A DNA stretch of 64,000 bases from Paenibacillus sp. 1_12 (lineage in GTDB: Bacteria > Bacillota > Bacilli > Paenibacillales > NBRC-103111): contig NZ_FOTE01000001.1 of NCBI RefSeq assembly GCF_900114475.1, positions 499,306 through 563,305 on the forward strand, in the 5' to 3' direction. The position numbers and the translations under genes are program-made. Below, one piece after another: positions 18,423-27,789 of this stretch; within the stretch, counting starts at the first letter, position 1; the number at the start of each line of letters is the position of its first letter. The notes beneath the pieces are model-generated. The model was not told where the DNA came from and made no database searches. It saw only the letters and a program-made list of their open reading frames with translations.

Positions 18423-19031
18423 ATGAACGAATACAAGCATTCAGAACTAAAATCTCTATTAACAGACTTAATGTGTGAACGGCAAGGCAGCTACATGATC
18501 GAAGAGCTTTTCCAACACTTCCCCTCTGTTTCAGAGCTAGCAGAAGCCAGCGAACAGCAATTAGTTCAAGTTAAAGGTATCGGAGTAGGTAAGGCTCGCC
18601 AGCTTCTTGCCATGCTTAAGCTCGCCAGAGCACTTACCGCTCCTGTCCAAGATCCCTATACAATTAGAAACCCACAAGATGTATTCAGTCTTCTAGAAGC
18701 TGATTTGAGACACTTGCAGCAGGAGTATTTCGTATGCCTTTTTCTCAACACAAAAAATCATTTAATATCCCGTGAAATCCTCTCTAAGGGCTCTCTAAAT
18801 GCTTCGATAGTTCATCCGAGAGAAGTTTTTCGAGCAGCAATTAAACGGGCATCTGCTTCTATCGTCTGCGTCCATAATCACCCGTCTACTGACCCTTCCC
18901 CATCGCCTGTAGATATCGAAATCACCAAACGGCTTGTCGCGGCGGGAGAAATAATCGGTATAGACATTTTAGACCATATCATTATAGGTGGCCACAGATT
19001 CTACAGTCTTAAAGAAAAAGGACATATGTAG
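18423..19031 (+). CDS. radC: RadC-family JAB/MPN+ domain protein
   Basis: The product has 202 residues. A helix-hairpin-helix-like N-terminus (VKGIGVGKARQLLA) is followed by a JAB domain whose metal site is HNHPSTDPSPSPVD, a textbook HxHx10D. RadC-type proteins are common on plasmids and phages. A role in DNA recombination or repair has been suggested but is not settled. A strong TAGGAGGT site precedes the ATG. It lies with the YqaJ and Rad52-like genes, so it is probably the mobile-element copy, not the chromosomal one next to the cell-shape genes. Confidence 0.85.
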   Translation: MNEYKHSELKSLLTDLMCERQGSYMIEELFQHFPSVSELAEASEQQLVQVKGIGVGKARQLLAMLKLARALTAPVQDPYTIRNPQDVFSLLEADLRHLQQEYFVCLFLNTKNHLISREILSKGSLNASIVHPREVFRAAIKRASASIVCVHNHPSTDPSPSPVDIEITKRLVAAGEIIGIDILDHIIIGGHRFYSLKEKGHM

Positions 19032-19063
19032 CAAGTTCCTTACAACGAATGGAGGAATAATAC

Positions 19064-19555
19064 ATGCTTGAACTACTTATTTCAATTGTAGATTCAATCC
19101 GTAATGAATTCATGGAACGTGAAAATCTGGAGCCAGCTTTTGGCTCGGTCATTTATACGCAATTAGGATTTGGTTCTATGGAACATTCCGGAATATACCT
19201 TCTAAATGGTGAGGTTGTTGAACTGAACGGAGATGGACAAATTCATATAGTGAGTTTAAAGGAATTTACAGGTCGACTAACCACCTTTAATGATGATATC
19301 TATGTCCCTTGTTACGCCGATTATGACGGTACCATTGCTACACCCGGTACTGGCGGCAATGCTTTGGAGATGGCTGGATCAATCCGAAACTATAATCTAT
19401 TGATAGACAATTGCCATCAATTTTGTGCAGGCTGTGTAACTGGAGATTTTGAAAACTCAAGTAACTTCCTCTGGATGCTCAAGGATGTCGTGAAAGAAGC
19501 AGCAGGTACGGAAGTTGTATGGAAAAAATGGAACTGGAAAAAGAATTTCGATTGA
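19064..19555 (+). CDS. LRAT-like (NlpC/P60-fold) domain protein
   Basis: The product has 163 residues with EHSGIYLLNGEVVEL near residue 45 and NCHQFCAGC near residue 126. The histidine followed later by an Asn-Cys block is the pattern of the LRAT branch of the NlpC/P60 papain-like fold, where His and Cys form the active site. Known members act as acyltransferases or thiol hydrolases. The target here is unknown. There is no signal peptide, so it acts inside the cell. It sits between radC and the recombination pair, with its own GGAGG ribosome site and a terminator after it. Confidence 0.6.
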   Translation: MLELLISIVDSIRNEFMERENLEPAFGSVIYTQLGFGSMEHSGIYLLNGEVVELNGDGQIHIVSLKEFTGRLTTFNDDIYVPCYADYDGTIATPGTGGNALEMAGSIRNYNLLIDNCHQFCAGCVTGDFENSSNFLWMLKDVVKEAAGTEVVWKKWNWKKNFD

Positions 19556-19610
19556 CGTTTGTATTACACACTGTCATTGGTCATAACCCATATGACAGCT
19601 TAAAAGAACA

Positions 19611-19650
19611 AGGGTTAATGTGACGCACACATTAACCTTCATTTATTTTT
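19611..19650 (+). terminator. Terminator after the LRAT-like gene
   Basis: A 10-bp stem (GGTTAATGTG at 19613-19622, CACATTAACC at 19628-19637) is followed by TTCATTTATTTTT. The GGAGGTGA ribosome site of the next gene comes directly after it. Confidence 0.65.
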
Positions 19651-19666
19651 GGAGGTGACATACAAC

Positions 19667-20647
19667 ATGGCAACTGCTATCAAACTACATGCAGACATTC
19701 TTGTTGAGACTGAAGATTTATCCTATGAACAATGGCTTGTCTACCGTCGCAATGGTATTGGAGGTTCGGATCTTGCTGCCATCTGTGGTATATCCAAATG
19801 GAGAACAGCCATGCATGTGTTCCTGGAGAAACTGGGAGAAGCTCTAGAAGAGCAAATGGGTGAAGCGGCAGAATGGGGAACTCGGCTTGAACCGCTTATT
19901 GCCGATAAATTCGCCTGTGAGCATCCTGAGTGGGCGATCACGGAGAAGAAAATTATTTACTGCCATCCTGAGCATCGTTGGGCATTAGGTAATCTCGACC
20001 GTATGATCATTTGCCCCAAACGTGGCCGCGGCATCCTTGAGATTAAAACTGCAAGCGAATACCTGCGTAAGGAATGGGATGACGGCAATATTCCCGACTA
20101 TTATTACGTCCAATTGCAATGGTATATGTTTGTAACTGGATTGGAGTGGGGATATTTTGCCACGCTTATAGGTGGGAATAAATATCGGGAGTTTGAAGTT
20201 ATGCGCGACCATGAGCTTATAGATCAGCTTTTCCGACTCTCCAGTGATTTTTGGCATCAATATGTACTTAAAGGCGAATGCCCCCCTGTGGATGGATCAG
20301 AGGCTTGTACAAAGCTTCTGAACAGACTCTATCCCGAAGCCCGGAGCAGTACTACTCTTCCGTTAGAAATGACTGAGCTTGTTGAGAACTATTTCTCCAA
20401 AAAACATCAACTCAAATTTTTAGAAGAATCCCTAACCGAAATCGAAAACCATTTCAAATCCCAACTGGGCACCTTTGAAATTGGGATCACAGGTATGTAC
20501 AAAGTGAATTGGGAAAATCGCAGCCGTACCGGAGTGGACAGCAAGCAGTTGAAGGAGATGCACCCTGACATTTATCAAGAATGCCTTAAACAATCCCATT
20601 TCAGGCAGTTCAGTATTAAGAAGGAGGCGATTAAGAATGGAGAATGA
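19667..20647 (+). CDS. YqaJ-type viral recombinase/exonuclease
   Basis: The product has 326 residues and begins behind GGAGGTGA. It has the lambda-exonuclease-like fold markers of the YqaJ family: NGIGGSDLAAICG near the start, WGTRLEPLIADKF, then GNLDRMI and ILEIKTAS, which supply the Asp, Glu and Lys of the PD-(D/E)xK site, followed by VQLQWYM. Such enzymes resect DNA ends so that an annealing protein can act. The next gene, which overlaps it by 11 bases, encodes such an annealing protein. The pair is a Red-like recombination module. Confidence 0.85.
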   Translation: MATAIKLHADILVETEDLSYEQWLVYRRNGIGGSDLAAICGISKWRTAMHVFLEKLGEALEEQMGEAAEWGTRLEPLIADKFACEHPEWAITEKKIIYCHPEHRWALGNLDRMIICPKRGRGILEIKTASEYLRKEWDDGNIPDYYYVQLQWYMFVTGLEWGYFATLIGGNKYREFEVMRDHELIDQLFRLSSDFWHQYVLKGECPPVDGSEACTKLLNRLYPEARSSTTLPLEMTELVENYFSKKHQLKFLEESLTEIENHFKSQLGTFEIGITGMYKVNWENRSRTGVDSKQLKEMHPDIYQECLKQSHFRQFSIKKEAIKNGE

Positions 20648-21374
20648 ATCAATAAGCTTGTTCGAACGATTAAACGCACCTTTCCCCTATTCAGATTATC
20701 AGTATGATAGCTTCGGTGATCGTTGTTACATTTCCGGGCAGACCATTACAGAGCGGTTAAATGAAGTATTGGGAGTTGGATATTGGAAATACGAAGGGTT
20801 ATATGAGACAGAGAAAATCATACAGGAGCCGAACGGAAAAAATCCTCGTGTCAAAATGTATGTGCGCTTCAGCATTTTTAATAGCGAATTACGGGATTGG
20901 ATTACCTTCATTGATGTCGGTAGCGAACAAGTAAAGCCAGGCATGAACGAGGGAGATGCAACCAAGAGTGCGATAACGGACGGCATGAAGAAATGTGCAA
21001 GCAGAATCGGCGTTGGGAGTGACCTCTATAAAGGAAAGATCACTTGGGATAAACAGCGGCAAGCCATTATCGTACCCGACCACTATAACCAGTATTACCA
21101 TGACCGAGGATGGATTCCCAAAGTAGAAGCCTCCCCTCCATCACCAGTTGCTAGCAATCGTACGTCTAAAAAATCCGAGCTTACCGATAAACTAAAGAAC
21201 AAGGCTTCTGCTGTTCAAAATCAAATTAAAGCGGCATGGCAAGAATTGGCTGGTAGTCTGGACGGGCTTGATGAATGGTACACCAAAAAGCAACAAGAGC
21301 ATGTAACTGATCAGCAAATGATAAACCTGCTTCAAAAAAAGCTGCAAGAAAAACGAAACGCTGCAAGTGCATGA
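20637..21374 (+). CDS. Rad52/22-type single-strand annealing protein
   Basis: The product has 245 residues. Residues 1-135 match the Rad52/Rad22 annealing fold of phages: ITERLNEVLGVGYW near residue 37, a beta region with VKMYVRFSIF, then EGDATKSAITDGMKKCASRIGVG near residues 105-125. The tail after residue 160 is charged and low in complexity, as usual for such proteins. It anneals the single strands made by the exonuclease encoded upstream. The 11-base overlap indicates coupled translation. Confidence 0.8.
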   Translation: MENESISLFERLNAPFPYSDYQYDSFGDRCYISGQTITERLNEVLGVGYWKYEGLYETEKIIQEPNGKNPRVKMYVRFSIFNSELRDWITFIDVGSEQVKPGMNEGDATKSAITDGMKKCASRIGVGSDLYKGKITWDKQRQAIIVPDHYNQYYHDRGWIPKVEASPPSPVASNRTSKKSELTDKLKNKASAVQNQIKAAWQELAGSLDGLDEWYTKKQQEHVTDQQMINLLQKKLQEKRNAASA

Positions 21375-21452
21375 GTTGAAATGATTGAAACAATTGGACG
21401 GTCGGGCAGCACCTAATCTTCCTATTTGTACTCTTTTAGATTGGAGAAAGAA

Positions 21453-21767
21453 ATGGGGATGTTGTCTATGTTCGATGGAACAAAATACGTGACTCCTGGA
21501 ATACAGCGTGAGGTACCCGTCTTCTTACAAAATATCCTTTGGTATTTAATCGAAACGATGGAGGTGCCCGAAAAGCACCCTTTACAGGTCTTTCAATTCG
21601 AGAGCATTATCGAAGACGGCAAAAGAAAACAACAGATTGTACATAGCCAAGAGCAGCCGGATTATAGGAAGCATTACGCTATTTCCACTAGGTCTATTGT
21701 TATAGGAAAGGTTTATGTTATTGATGATGCAACTCATTGTACGATGCTACTTGCGGATGAATATTGA
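21453..21767 (+). CDS. DUF960-family protein
   Basis: The product has about 104 residues. MFDGTKYVTPGIQREVP at the start, LQVFQFE in the middle, KQQIVHSQEQPDY, and VYVIDDATHCTMLLADEY at the end follow the DUF960 pattern known from plasmids and integrative elements. The function is unknown. GGAGAAAG lies six bases before the ATG at 21453. The ATG at 21468, where the family block begins, is an alternative start. It is the last gene of the recombination operon. Confidence 0.7.
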   Translation: MGMLSMFDGTKYVTPGIQREVPVFLQNILWYLIETMEVPEKHPLQVFQFESIIEDGKRKQQIVHSQEQPDYRKHYAISTRSIVIGKVYVIDDATHCTMLLADEY

Positions 21768-21849
21768 ATTCCATTTCCACACAAGTTACAAGGCGTAAAA
21801 TATATATTATTAATCAGACATCTTGCTAGAAGATGGTCATAACCAAAAG

Positions 21850-21908
21850 AGAGGGAACGTAGAGGCTGGTACAATACACAAATTCTCCATTTCCCTCTTC
21901 TATTTTTT
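21850..21908 (+). terminator. Terminator of the recombination operon
   Basis: An 8-bp stem (AGAGGGAA at 21850-21857, TTCCCTCT at 21891-21898) with a long loop is followed by TATTTTTTAT. It lies between converging genes. Confidence 0.5.
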
Positions 21909-22244
21909 ATCACGAAACCATAGCAACTGCTTTACAAACTCATAGACTGCTTTCTTTTCTTCTTCAGTCCTTCCATTTAATTCGAAAGAAATTTTGTCTA
22001 CAAAAGAAAAATCGGTCCTCGTAGCGATATCATGATCGAATTGAAAAAGCTCCTCAATCTTAGCATCTAGTGCGATTGTGATCTTTTCCAAGGTAACAAT
22101 AGTTGGACTCTTGACCCCGCGTTCTACGGCTCCAAGGTAAGATGGATCTATCCCCGCTTTAAAAGCGAGCTTTTCTTGACTCAAACCTCTACTTTGCCGT
22201 AGAGCCCTAATTTTTTCACCAACCAGTAACGCAATATTGCTCAT
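21900..22244 (-). CDS. XRE-family transcriptional regulator
   Basis: The product has 114 residues with an N-terminal helix-turn-helix (IRALRQSRGLSQEKLA, then GIDPSYLGAVERG) and a short acidic C-terminal helix. Cro/CI-like proteins of this type repress genes of phages and integrative elements by dimer binding to palindromes. The ATG at 22244 is preferred, with AGGTGG six bases before it. The element's genes flank it on both sides, so it is a candidate master repressor. The inverted repeat at 17253-17280 is a possible target. Confidence 0.8.
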   Translation of the reverse strand: MSNIALLVGEKIRALRQSRGLSQEKLAFKAGIDPSYLGAVERGVKSPTIVTLEKITIALDAKIEELFQFDHDIATRTDFSFVDKISFELNGRTEEEKKAVYEFVKQLLWFRDKK

Positions 22245-22525
22245 TGATTCCACCTATCTTCCATATTCCATACCCTTATATGAAAACGATAGATGGTAGC
22301 ACCATTAGTAACAACGTTCCATAAACACTAATTTAGTGAATGTCTATAGACATTGATTAAATGTGTCGAATTGCCTATAATTACAATGGACGTTGGAAAA
22401 TCTTGTCGTTTATTAATGTAAAAAAAATCGTATTCAATAGTTTACAGGGGGGGTTGCTATTTTCTGAATAGATTGAACACAGTTGTTTGAATACAAATAC
22501 ATTTATGGTAGATGGAGGATAACAT

Positions 22526-23542
22526 ATGTACCTGCGAATTATTATTAGTTTGATCATTTTCTTGGTACTTAGTGCTTGTAATGCGGAAACAGAAAAAACA
22601 ATTAACGATGTCGCATCGAATCTGAAAGATCAAGCTAGCAACATAATAGACATGGAAAACTCTCATGTACTGTCAGTAAAAAATGGCCACTTTAAGAGCA
22701 GCCCTGACCAATCCATCGGGGATGCTTTTCAAAAATTCTTTGGTGATCCTACTTGGAAATATTTTAAGTCTGATTCGGGTAAAGATGTCGTTGAGTTCAC
22801 CGGACATATGATATATCAGGAAGCTAAAGTAAAAGCAAGATTTCAATTTATCTTGAATGAAGATAACTCATTTGAAGGGGGAGCATTATCTTTTAATGAA
22901 GTACCTCAGAATGCATTAACAAAAGCAGCTCTATTATCTACGATATTTGACAATAAGAAAGACAAGAATGGAGATAGTACGAAAGTGAATCAGAGCGCTG
23001 ATAATACTGCCCATAAGGTAGCATCCGACGCTGGGAATGTGAAACAACCCACTGCCTTAGAAGCATCACCAACGTCGAAACCATCAGATGCGGCGGCGCC
23101 GCCTACACCTACTAAAAAAACGCTCCCTAGCAGCCTATCAGGCGGGAAAATACCTGAAATCCCTTCGGGTATTGGCGACAGCATGATCACATTATTTAAA
23201 TCAAACGGGAAAGTAATTAACGAGGTTGATACGGGTTCAGGTCTTGCTTATGTATTTTCCAATGTAGTCTATTACACAACAAGCAGGTTGAGTGTGAACG
23301 GCAACATTCAAGAGGGAGAGGTTGTCGCACTGAGGTTTTTAGAGGGACATTCCATTCTCGGTATAAAAATTGGTTCAACCCCTAAGGTAATTGTAGAAAA
23401 GCTGGGTGAACCAAACAGCAGCGGATATAGTGATTTAGATGGAAAATATACATTAACCTATAAATTTGGCGACTATATTCTCTATATCTCTGCTCCAGAT
23501 AAGGCTTCGCCTACAACAGAAGCTCTTTATAAGAAAGATTAG
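22526..23542 (+). CDS. Lipoprotein with a C-terminal DUF4309-like domain
   Basis: The product has 338 residues. A type II signal peptide with lipobox LSAC (Cys at residue 18) places it on the outer face of the membrane. A folded N-terminal domain (about 50-140) is followed by a linker rich in A, P, S, T and K (about 150-215), then a C-terminal domain whose IKIGSTPKVIVEKLGEPN and YKFGDYILYI blocks resemble DUF4309 proteins such as Bacillus YjgB. A binding or cell-surface role is likely. It is the first of three exported proteins in a row. Confidence 0.65.
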   Translation: MYLRIIISLIIFLVLSACNAETEKTINDVASNLKDQASNIIDMENSHVLSVKNGHFKSSPDQSIGDAFQKFFGDPTWKYFKSDSGKDVVEFTGHMIYQEAKVKARFQFILNEDNSFEGGALSFNEVPQNALTKAALLSTIFDNKKDKNGDSTKVNQSADNTAHKVASDAGNVKQPTALEASPTSKPSDAAAPPTPTKKTLPSSLSGGKIPEIPSGIGDSMITLFKSNGKVINEVDTGSGLAYVFSNVVYYTTSRLSVNGNIQEGEVVALRFLEGHSILGIKIGSTPKVIVEKLGEPNSSGYSDLDGKYTLTYKFGDYILYISAPDKASPTTEALYKKD

Positions 23543-23714
23543 ATTACTCATTTTCATGGATGCTTATCGATTTCTTGAAATTGTTTTCATTCAGTTTTGA
23601 CTGGCACTCTCGGATTATTGCCTAGTGTTGAGTTTTGGAATACAGATGAATCTAAGAATCAAAAGACCAGTTGGGTGTATTAATGGAAATTCGCAAAAGA
23701 GGGGAAAACTGCGA

Positions 23715-24374
23715 ATGAAGCTTAACACTATTTATTCATTAAAATTTGCAATAATCCTTACGTTGTTTCTTGTTCTTCTAGTTGGTTGCAACAAGGAAAT
23801 AGAGCCAGTCGCTCTACTACCCAAACAAGAAGAACAGGAAAAGAAATTACAAGAGGAAACCGAAGAGAAAGGGAACTCATCTGAGCTTATAATCACTTTG
23901 AATAATCTGATTGATTCTGGGCTCAAATTATGGGATAAGGCCGATAGCGTGAATTCCAGTATTGGTAACACCATATCCATGCTTGACTCGGACGTCCGTA
24001 AGGTCAGAAAACAGAAATTCATAGAAGATGGAACTACGTTTACTTTGGAAGATTTATTCAATGGTACTTTGGATAATCCAAAGTGGAAATCTAAAGAGAT
24101 CGATGGAGTCAATTTGGTCATGGTTACAGGTGGGGGAAGTAAGTTTTTGAAAAGTCTTGATTCCAAGGGGTGGGACTTTGAACGAACATTAGAACAATTT
24201 TTAGCAAAGTCAATTGATATGACTGTTGTTATACCTGTTCGTAAGGGCGAGATTGTTGTAGAGTCAGTGAGCAGTTTTATTGAGGTATCAGGGGTGGGGA
24301 AGATGCCTATCACAGGTCCAGGTATCTTAAGTGAATTACTAAAAACATATTTATCCGAACAAGCGAAAAAATAA
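23715..24374 (+). CDS. Lipoprotein of unknown function
   Basis: The product has 219 residues with signal and lipobox LVGC near residue 22. A charged segment (Q, E and K rich, about 30-55) leads to a domain without recognised motif. The ATG at 23715 begins the signal peptide. An upstream in-frame start at 23625 would put 30 charged residues before the signal and is less likely. The ribosome site GAGGGG is spaced about 11 bases away. It is probably co-transcribed with the following secreted protein, 23 bases downstream. Confidence 0.6.
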   Translation: MKLNTIYSLKFAIILTLFLVLLVGCNKEIEPVALLPKQEEQEKKLQEETEEKGNSSELIITLNNLIDSGLKLWDKADSVNSSIGNTISMLDSDVRKVRKQKFIEDGTTFTLEDLFNGTLDNPKWKSKEIDGVNLVMVTGGGSKFLKSLDSKGWDFERTLEQFLAKSIDMTVVIPVRKGEIVVESVSSFIEVSGVGKMPITGPGILSELLKTYLSEQAKK

Positions 24375-24397
24375 TTTTTATGGGAGATGATTTCATT

Positions 24398-26857
24398 ATG
24401 ATAAAAAAAACATTAAAAACTCTGGTAATATGCAGCATCATGTTCGTAAGTCTATTGTTTATAAGTAATCCCTCCATTTTTGCTGAAGGAGAAACCGAAC
24501 TCCCCGTGTTTAACACGTTAAAAGGGTATGGGGTCTCCAAAGTTAAAATGAGCCCTGATGGGAGTATGTTGCTTGCGACAGGTAGTGCGTTTGATACCTA
24601 TCTATGGAACGTCAATAGTGGAATTAGCAAAAAAATTAACATACCACCTCATACGAGAACTGAAAATGTAAATGATGCCACTTTCAGTCCAGATGGTACT
24701 ATGTTTGCGCTTTCCGCGGGTTATGAATCCTATGGAATACACTTGTTTGACAGCAAATCCGGCGAACTTAAAAATACAATTAAATTAAAAGATCCATATA
24801 TTGGCGCACTAAGTTTTACATCCGATAGCAAATCAATCATAGCTCAAGTAAGTGATGGTAACCGTTCCATAAAAACAATAAATATTACGACTAGTGCAGA
24901 ATTACTTAAATTGGATGTCACTAGCAATGCAAGCAGGATTTCCCATCACCCACAAAATGACGAGTTTGCGGTACTATTATCTGATTCTCAAAGTATAGTA
25001 CAAATTCGCAATGAAAATACAGGAGCGATTATAAAAACGTTGAATGATTTCACAGCAGGCTTCTTATTTTCAGATATGGGATTCTCGCAGGATGGAAATT
25101 ATTTTGTTGTTTCACATAATGGTGGAAAAAATTCAGAAACAATCGTGTTTAACGCAAAAGATGGCTATAAGCAGATAGCAGTCATCAAGGAATCCGGTAA
25201 CATCTCATTTAGCAAAGACGGAAAGTTATTGATTTTGGGGGACATGGTTTATACAGTTGAAGAAGGATTTACACATTTTTACAGAATCAAAGTAAAGAAT
25301 TCAAAAGAAACTATCAATCCATATGTAAGCGGCATAACTCCAGATGGAAAATATGCTTTTTATGTTGATAATGTTGATGCAAGAGATCGAAAAATCAGGT
25401 TGCTCGACGCCTCAGCACTATCTATCCGACTATCATCTATCCAGATTGACCCGAAAGGCTTTGCTTTAAATGTCAACGACCATACTAAGTTGATGTTAGA
25501 GGGTACCTATTCAGATGGAACAAAAAAATCGTTAGATACCAGCAAAGTAAAATGGAGTATACAAGATTTCTATGTGGCAGAAGTGAAAGATTCTATTTTG
25601 TATGGTCGAAGCAACGGCAACACAATATTAACCGCAAATTTCGGTGATTTGACAACAAACGCGCAAGTTGTGATTGCTGATGCTCCGACTGACCTTAAAG
25701 CTGCATTAAATGGGAACAGTATCAACCTAACATGGTCTGGCGTAAAAAACAAAAATGATCTACTTGGATATTATGTATACCGTAAAACTGGGAACGGAAG
25801 TTACAATAACACTCCGCTCACCGATTTCCCATTGCAAACCACCGAATACGCAGACTTGAATATCGATGCTAAACAAGGCAACTTCTATATTATCAAAGCC
25901 GTTTATAAAAACAAAATAGAATCCATACCTTCAAACGAAGCCTTTGTAACGTCCAAAGCGAAACAAATTATTCTACAGGTTAATAATCATATGATGAAAA
26001 TAAACGGTGAAAGCAAAGAAATCGATGCTGGAAACGGCACAACACCAATTATACACAATGGAAAAACCTTGCTACCAATCCGTGCTTTAATAGACGAATT
26101 AGGTGGGAAATTAGATTGGTTAGATGGTGAGCAGAAAATTACCATTCAATTGAATAATAACAAAATTGATTTATGGATCGATAAAAATACGGCATATGTA
26201 AATGGAACCGCACAAACACTAGATGTTGCCCCGGCAATTATTAGTGGTCGCACGATGCTTCCACTCCGTTTTATAGGTGAAAATTTAGGGCTTCAACTTG
26301 AATGGGACGGAGCAACTCAAACGATAAACTTATCTTATGGTGGAACGGCTAGTGCTAGTATTGACATATCTAAGAAATGGTATGAATTGGAGTACACTCG
26401 GCCTGTTTCCAATACGTTTGGAGAATATATCGACAGCGGATTTGGCTTCACGATTAATTACCCGCTTGCTTGGGGGAAGCCTAAAATCACTGAAAGTAAA
26501 GAGCATAACTTTGGATTTTATACTACTTATTACAAAAGCGATAACACAGTAATCATTTCGTATGGAGAGTTCTTGCAAGATGGTGAATCGAATGTAGCCT
26601 ACGTGAAGAGAAATGGATTTGATATATCAAACATCGTTGCAGAAGAAAAAATTCAATACTCTGAAAAAGTTTATTATTTGAAAGAGGATTCGGGAAACAA
26701 GAAAAAGATAGCTATCATGATCTTTAAGCATGGAGAAGTTTGTGTATTTGAGAATACGATTTATGATGTCAACTTAATTCAGAATGATCAAAAAGCTATT
26801 GATCTATTTGTCGAGATACTTACAACTCTTAAGCTCACTTCCGCCGCAGTTGGATGA
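24398..26857 (+). CDS. Secreted multidomain protein (beta-propeller, Ig-like, FN3, stalk domain)
   Basis: The product has 819 residues. It has a Sec signal peptide (cleavage likely after SIFA), a WD40-like propeller (repeated SPDG blocks, about 40-340), a bacterial Ig-like domain (about 345-430), an FN3-like domain (about 430-520), two copper-amine-oxidase N-terminal-like stalk repeats (LPIRALIDELGGKLDW and LPLRFIGENLGLQLEW, about 530-650), and a C-terminal domain of about 160 residues. The stalk repeat is common in surface proteins of Paenibacillus and its relatives. GGGAGATGA precedes the start at 24398, and a signal peptide starts there. Role unknown; ligand binding at the cell wall is likely. 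Confidence 0.75.
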   Translation: MIKKTLKTLVICSIMFVSLLFISNPSIFAEGETELPVFNTLKGYGVSKVKMSPDGSMLLATGSAFDTYLWNVNSGISKKINIPPHTRTENVNDATFSPDGTMFALSAGYESYGIHLFDSKSGELKNTIKLKDPYIGALSFTSDSKSIIAQVSDGNRSIKTINITTSAELLKLDVTSNASRISHHPQNDEFAVLLSDSQSIVQIRNENTGAIIKTLNDFTAGFLFSDMGFSQDGNYFVVSHNGGKNSETIVFNAKDGYKQIAVIKESGNISFSKDGKLLILGDMVYTVEEGFTHFYRIKVKNSKETINPYVSGITPDGKYAFYVDNVDARDRKIRLLDASALSIRLSSIQIDPKGFALNVNDHTKLMLEGTYSDGTKKSLDTSKVKWSIQDFYVAEVKDSILYGRSNGNTILTANFGDLTTNAQVVIADAPTDLKAALNGNSINLTWSGVKNKNDLLGYYVYRKTGNGSYNNTPLTDFPLQTTEYADLNIDAKQGNFYIIKAVYKNKIESIPSNEAFVTSKAKQIILQVNNHMMKINGESKEIDAGNGTTPIIHNGKTLLPIRALIDELGGKLDWLDGEQKITIQLNNNKIDLWIDKNTAYVNGTAQTLDVAPAIISGRTMLPLRFIGENLGLQLEWDGATQTINLSYGGTASASIDISKKWYELEYTRPVSNTFGEYIDSGFGFTINYPLAWGKPKITESKEHNFGFYTTYYKSDNTVIISYGEFLQDGESNVAYVKRNGFDISNIVAEEKIQYSEKVYYLKEDSGNKKKIAIMIFKHGEVCVFENTIYDVNLIQNDQKAIDLFVEILTTLKLTSAAVG

Positions 26858-27232
26858 TCTTTAAATAATAAACAGATAGAAAGAACGTGAAGAAATAGAA
26901 AATAACATAAGCGCTTGCAAGTAAACGAAATTATAAGAGCTATATCAGCGAAATAAGGTTGGAAATAATAAATGTCAGTGATCACAGAAGGCTTGGTTGT
27001 TTATAAATCAACTTACAGATTTATCAAAAAGGATGGATAATTATACAATATGGCAGCAATGTCTGGGCTATTAAATGCTTCAGAAACAAATGGCTACGGG
27101 GCGTATAAGGATTACTTTAAGAGAAATTAAATTTAAGAATTCAGGCGTTAAGTTATCCTCACGTTAAAAGAGGAGTTATCCTAAGATATAAGTTTTTTAA
27201 GCTTTTAAGCCTTGGTCCAGTCAACCAATAAT
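26858..27232. other. Intergenic stretch without convincing genes
   Basis: I see no ORF with a good ribosome site here. A 26-codon frame at 27050-27130 (ending GYGAYKDYFKRN) could be a fragment of an older gene, but its start signal is weak. Confidence 0.5.
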
Positions 27233-27271
27233 AAAATACACTACAGGCATCTTGCCTTGTGTATTTTTTTT
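27233..27271 (+). terminator. Hairpin terminator next to the structured region
   Basis: An outer stem AATACAC/GTGTATT and an inner stem AGGCA/TGCCT are followed by eight T residues. On the minus strand the same hairpin is followed by TATTTTATT, so it could end transcripts from either side. Confidence 0.65.
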
Positions 27272-27301
27272 GAACCGTTATCCTTTTATAAAGCTTTACA
27301 T

Positions 27302-27520
27302 GTGGGGACTTCTTCCCCACTTCCCCTTCTCTTTGGAGAATCTCTCTCTCGCTCGTTCTCACGAGCTCTTTCGTTCCCTCTTTATCTCGCTCCACTCCTC
27401 TCATTCATCTCGGCGCCTGCTCCCTCCCGGCTGCTTCCTCCGGCGCCGGGTTCCGCTCCCGGAGGTTCTCACCTCCTTGCGCTTCGCTCATTCGTTCGCT
27501 CTGCTCCTCACTCAAGATCT
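27302..27520. other. Hairpin-rich, strand-biased DNA of unusual composition
   Basis: The stretch is GC-rich and strongly pyrimidine-biased on the plus strand, unlike its AT-rich surroundings. Hairpins visible by eye are 27302-27320 (7-bp stem), 27351-27366 (6-bp stem), 27437-27465 (7-bp stem) and 27461-27476 (5-bp stem, sharing an arm with the previous one). Frames through it on both strands are low in complexity and have no ribosome site. It is downstream of the possible replication gene and could be an origin element (single-strand origin or oriT) or a structured RNA. Confidence 0.55.
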
Positions 27521-27789
27521 AAAGATCTATCTATTCCCACCCTCTCACCCTAATGTTTTATTGGGAATAGAAAGTTATCCATCGAGATATCCATATAATT
27601 TGATTTATTGATGCTAGACAACAAAAGTGTGAATATTTCGGTGTGGCGGAGACGTTTGTGTTAATTGTCAGAGCCACAATGTTAACGAATTAAAGCTGGT
27701 ATATTAATAGGGAGAGCCACCCTAGTTGATGATGGCTATTTAATGTTAGGTAGTGGCACTTAATGAACTATCCATTTAGCCCCATTTCC

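Noticed and set aside
27050-27130. 26-codon frame ending GYGAYKDYFKRN
   Set aside because: The AAGGATGG site is too far from the ATG, and nothing supports its expression; it may be a gene fragment.
27212-27611. Open frames of about 115 residues on the plus strand
   Set aside because: They are S, L, P and R-rich translations of pyrimidine-biased DNA, without ribosome site or family resemblance.
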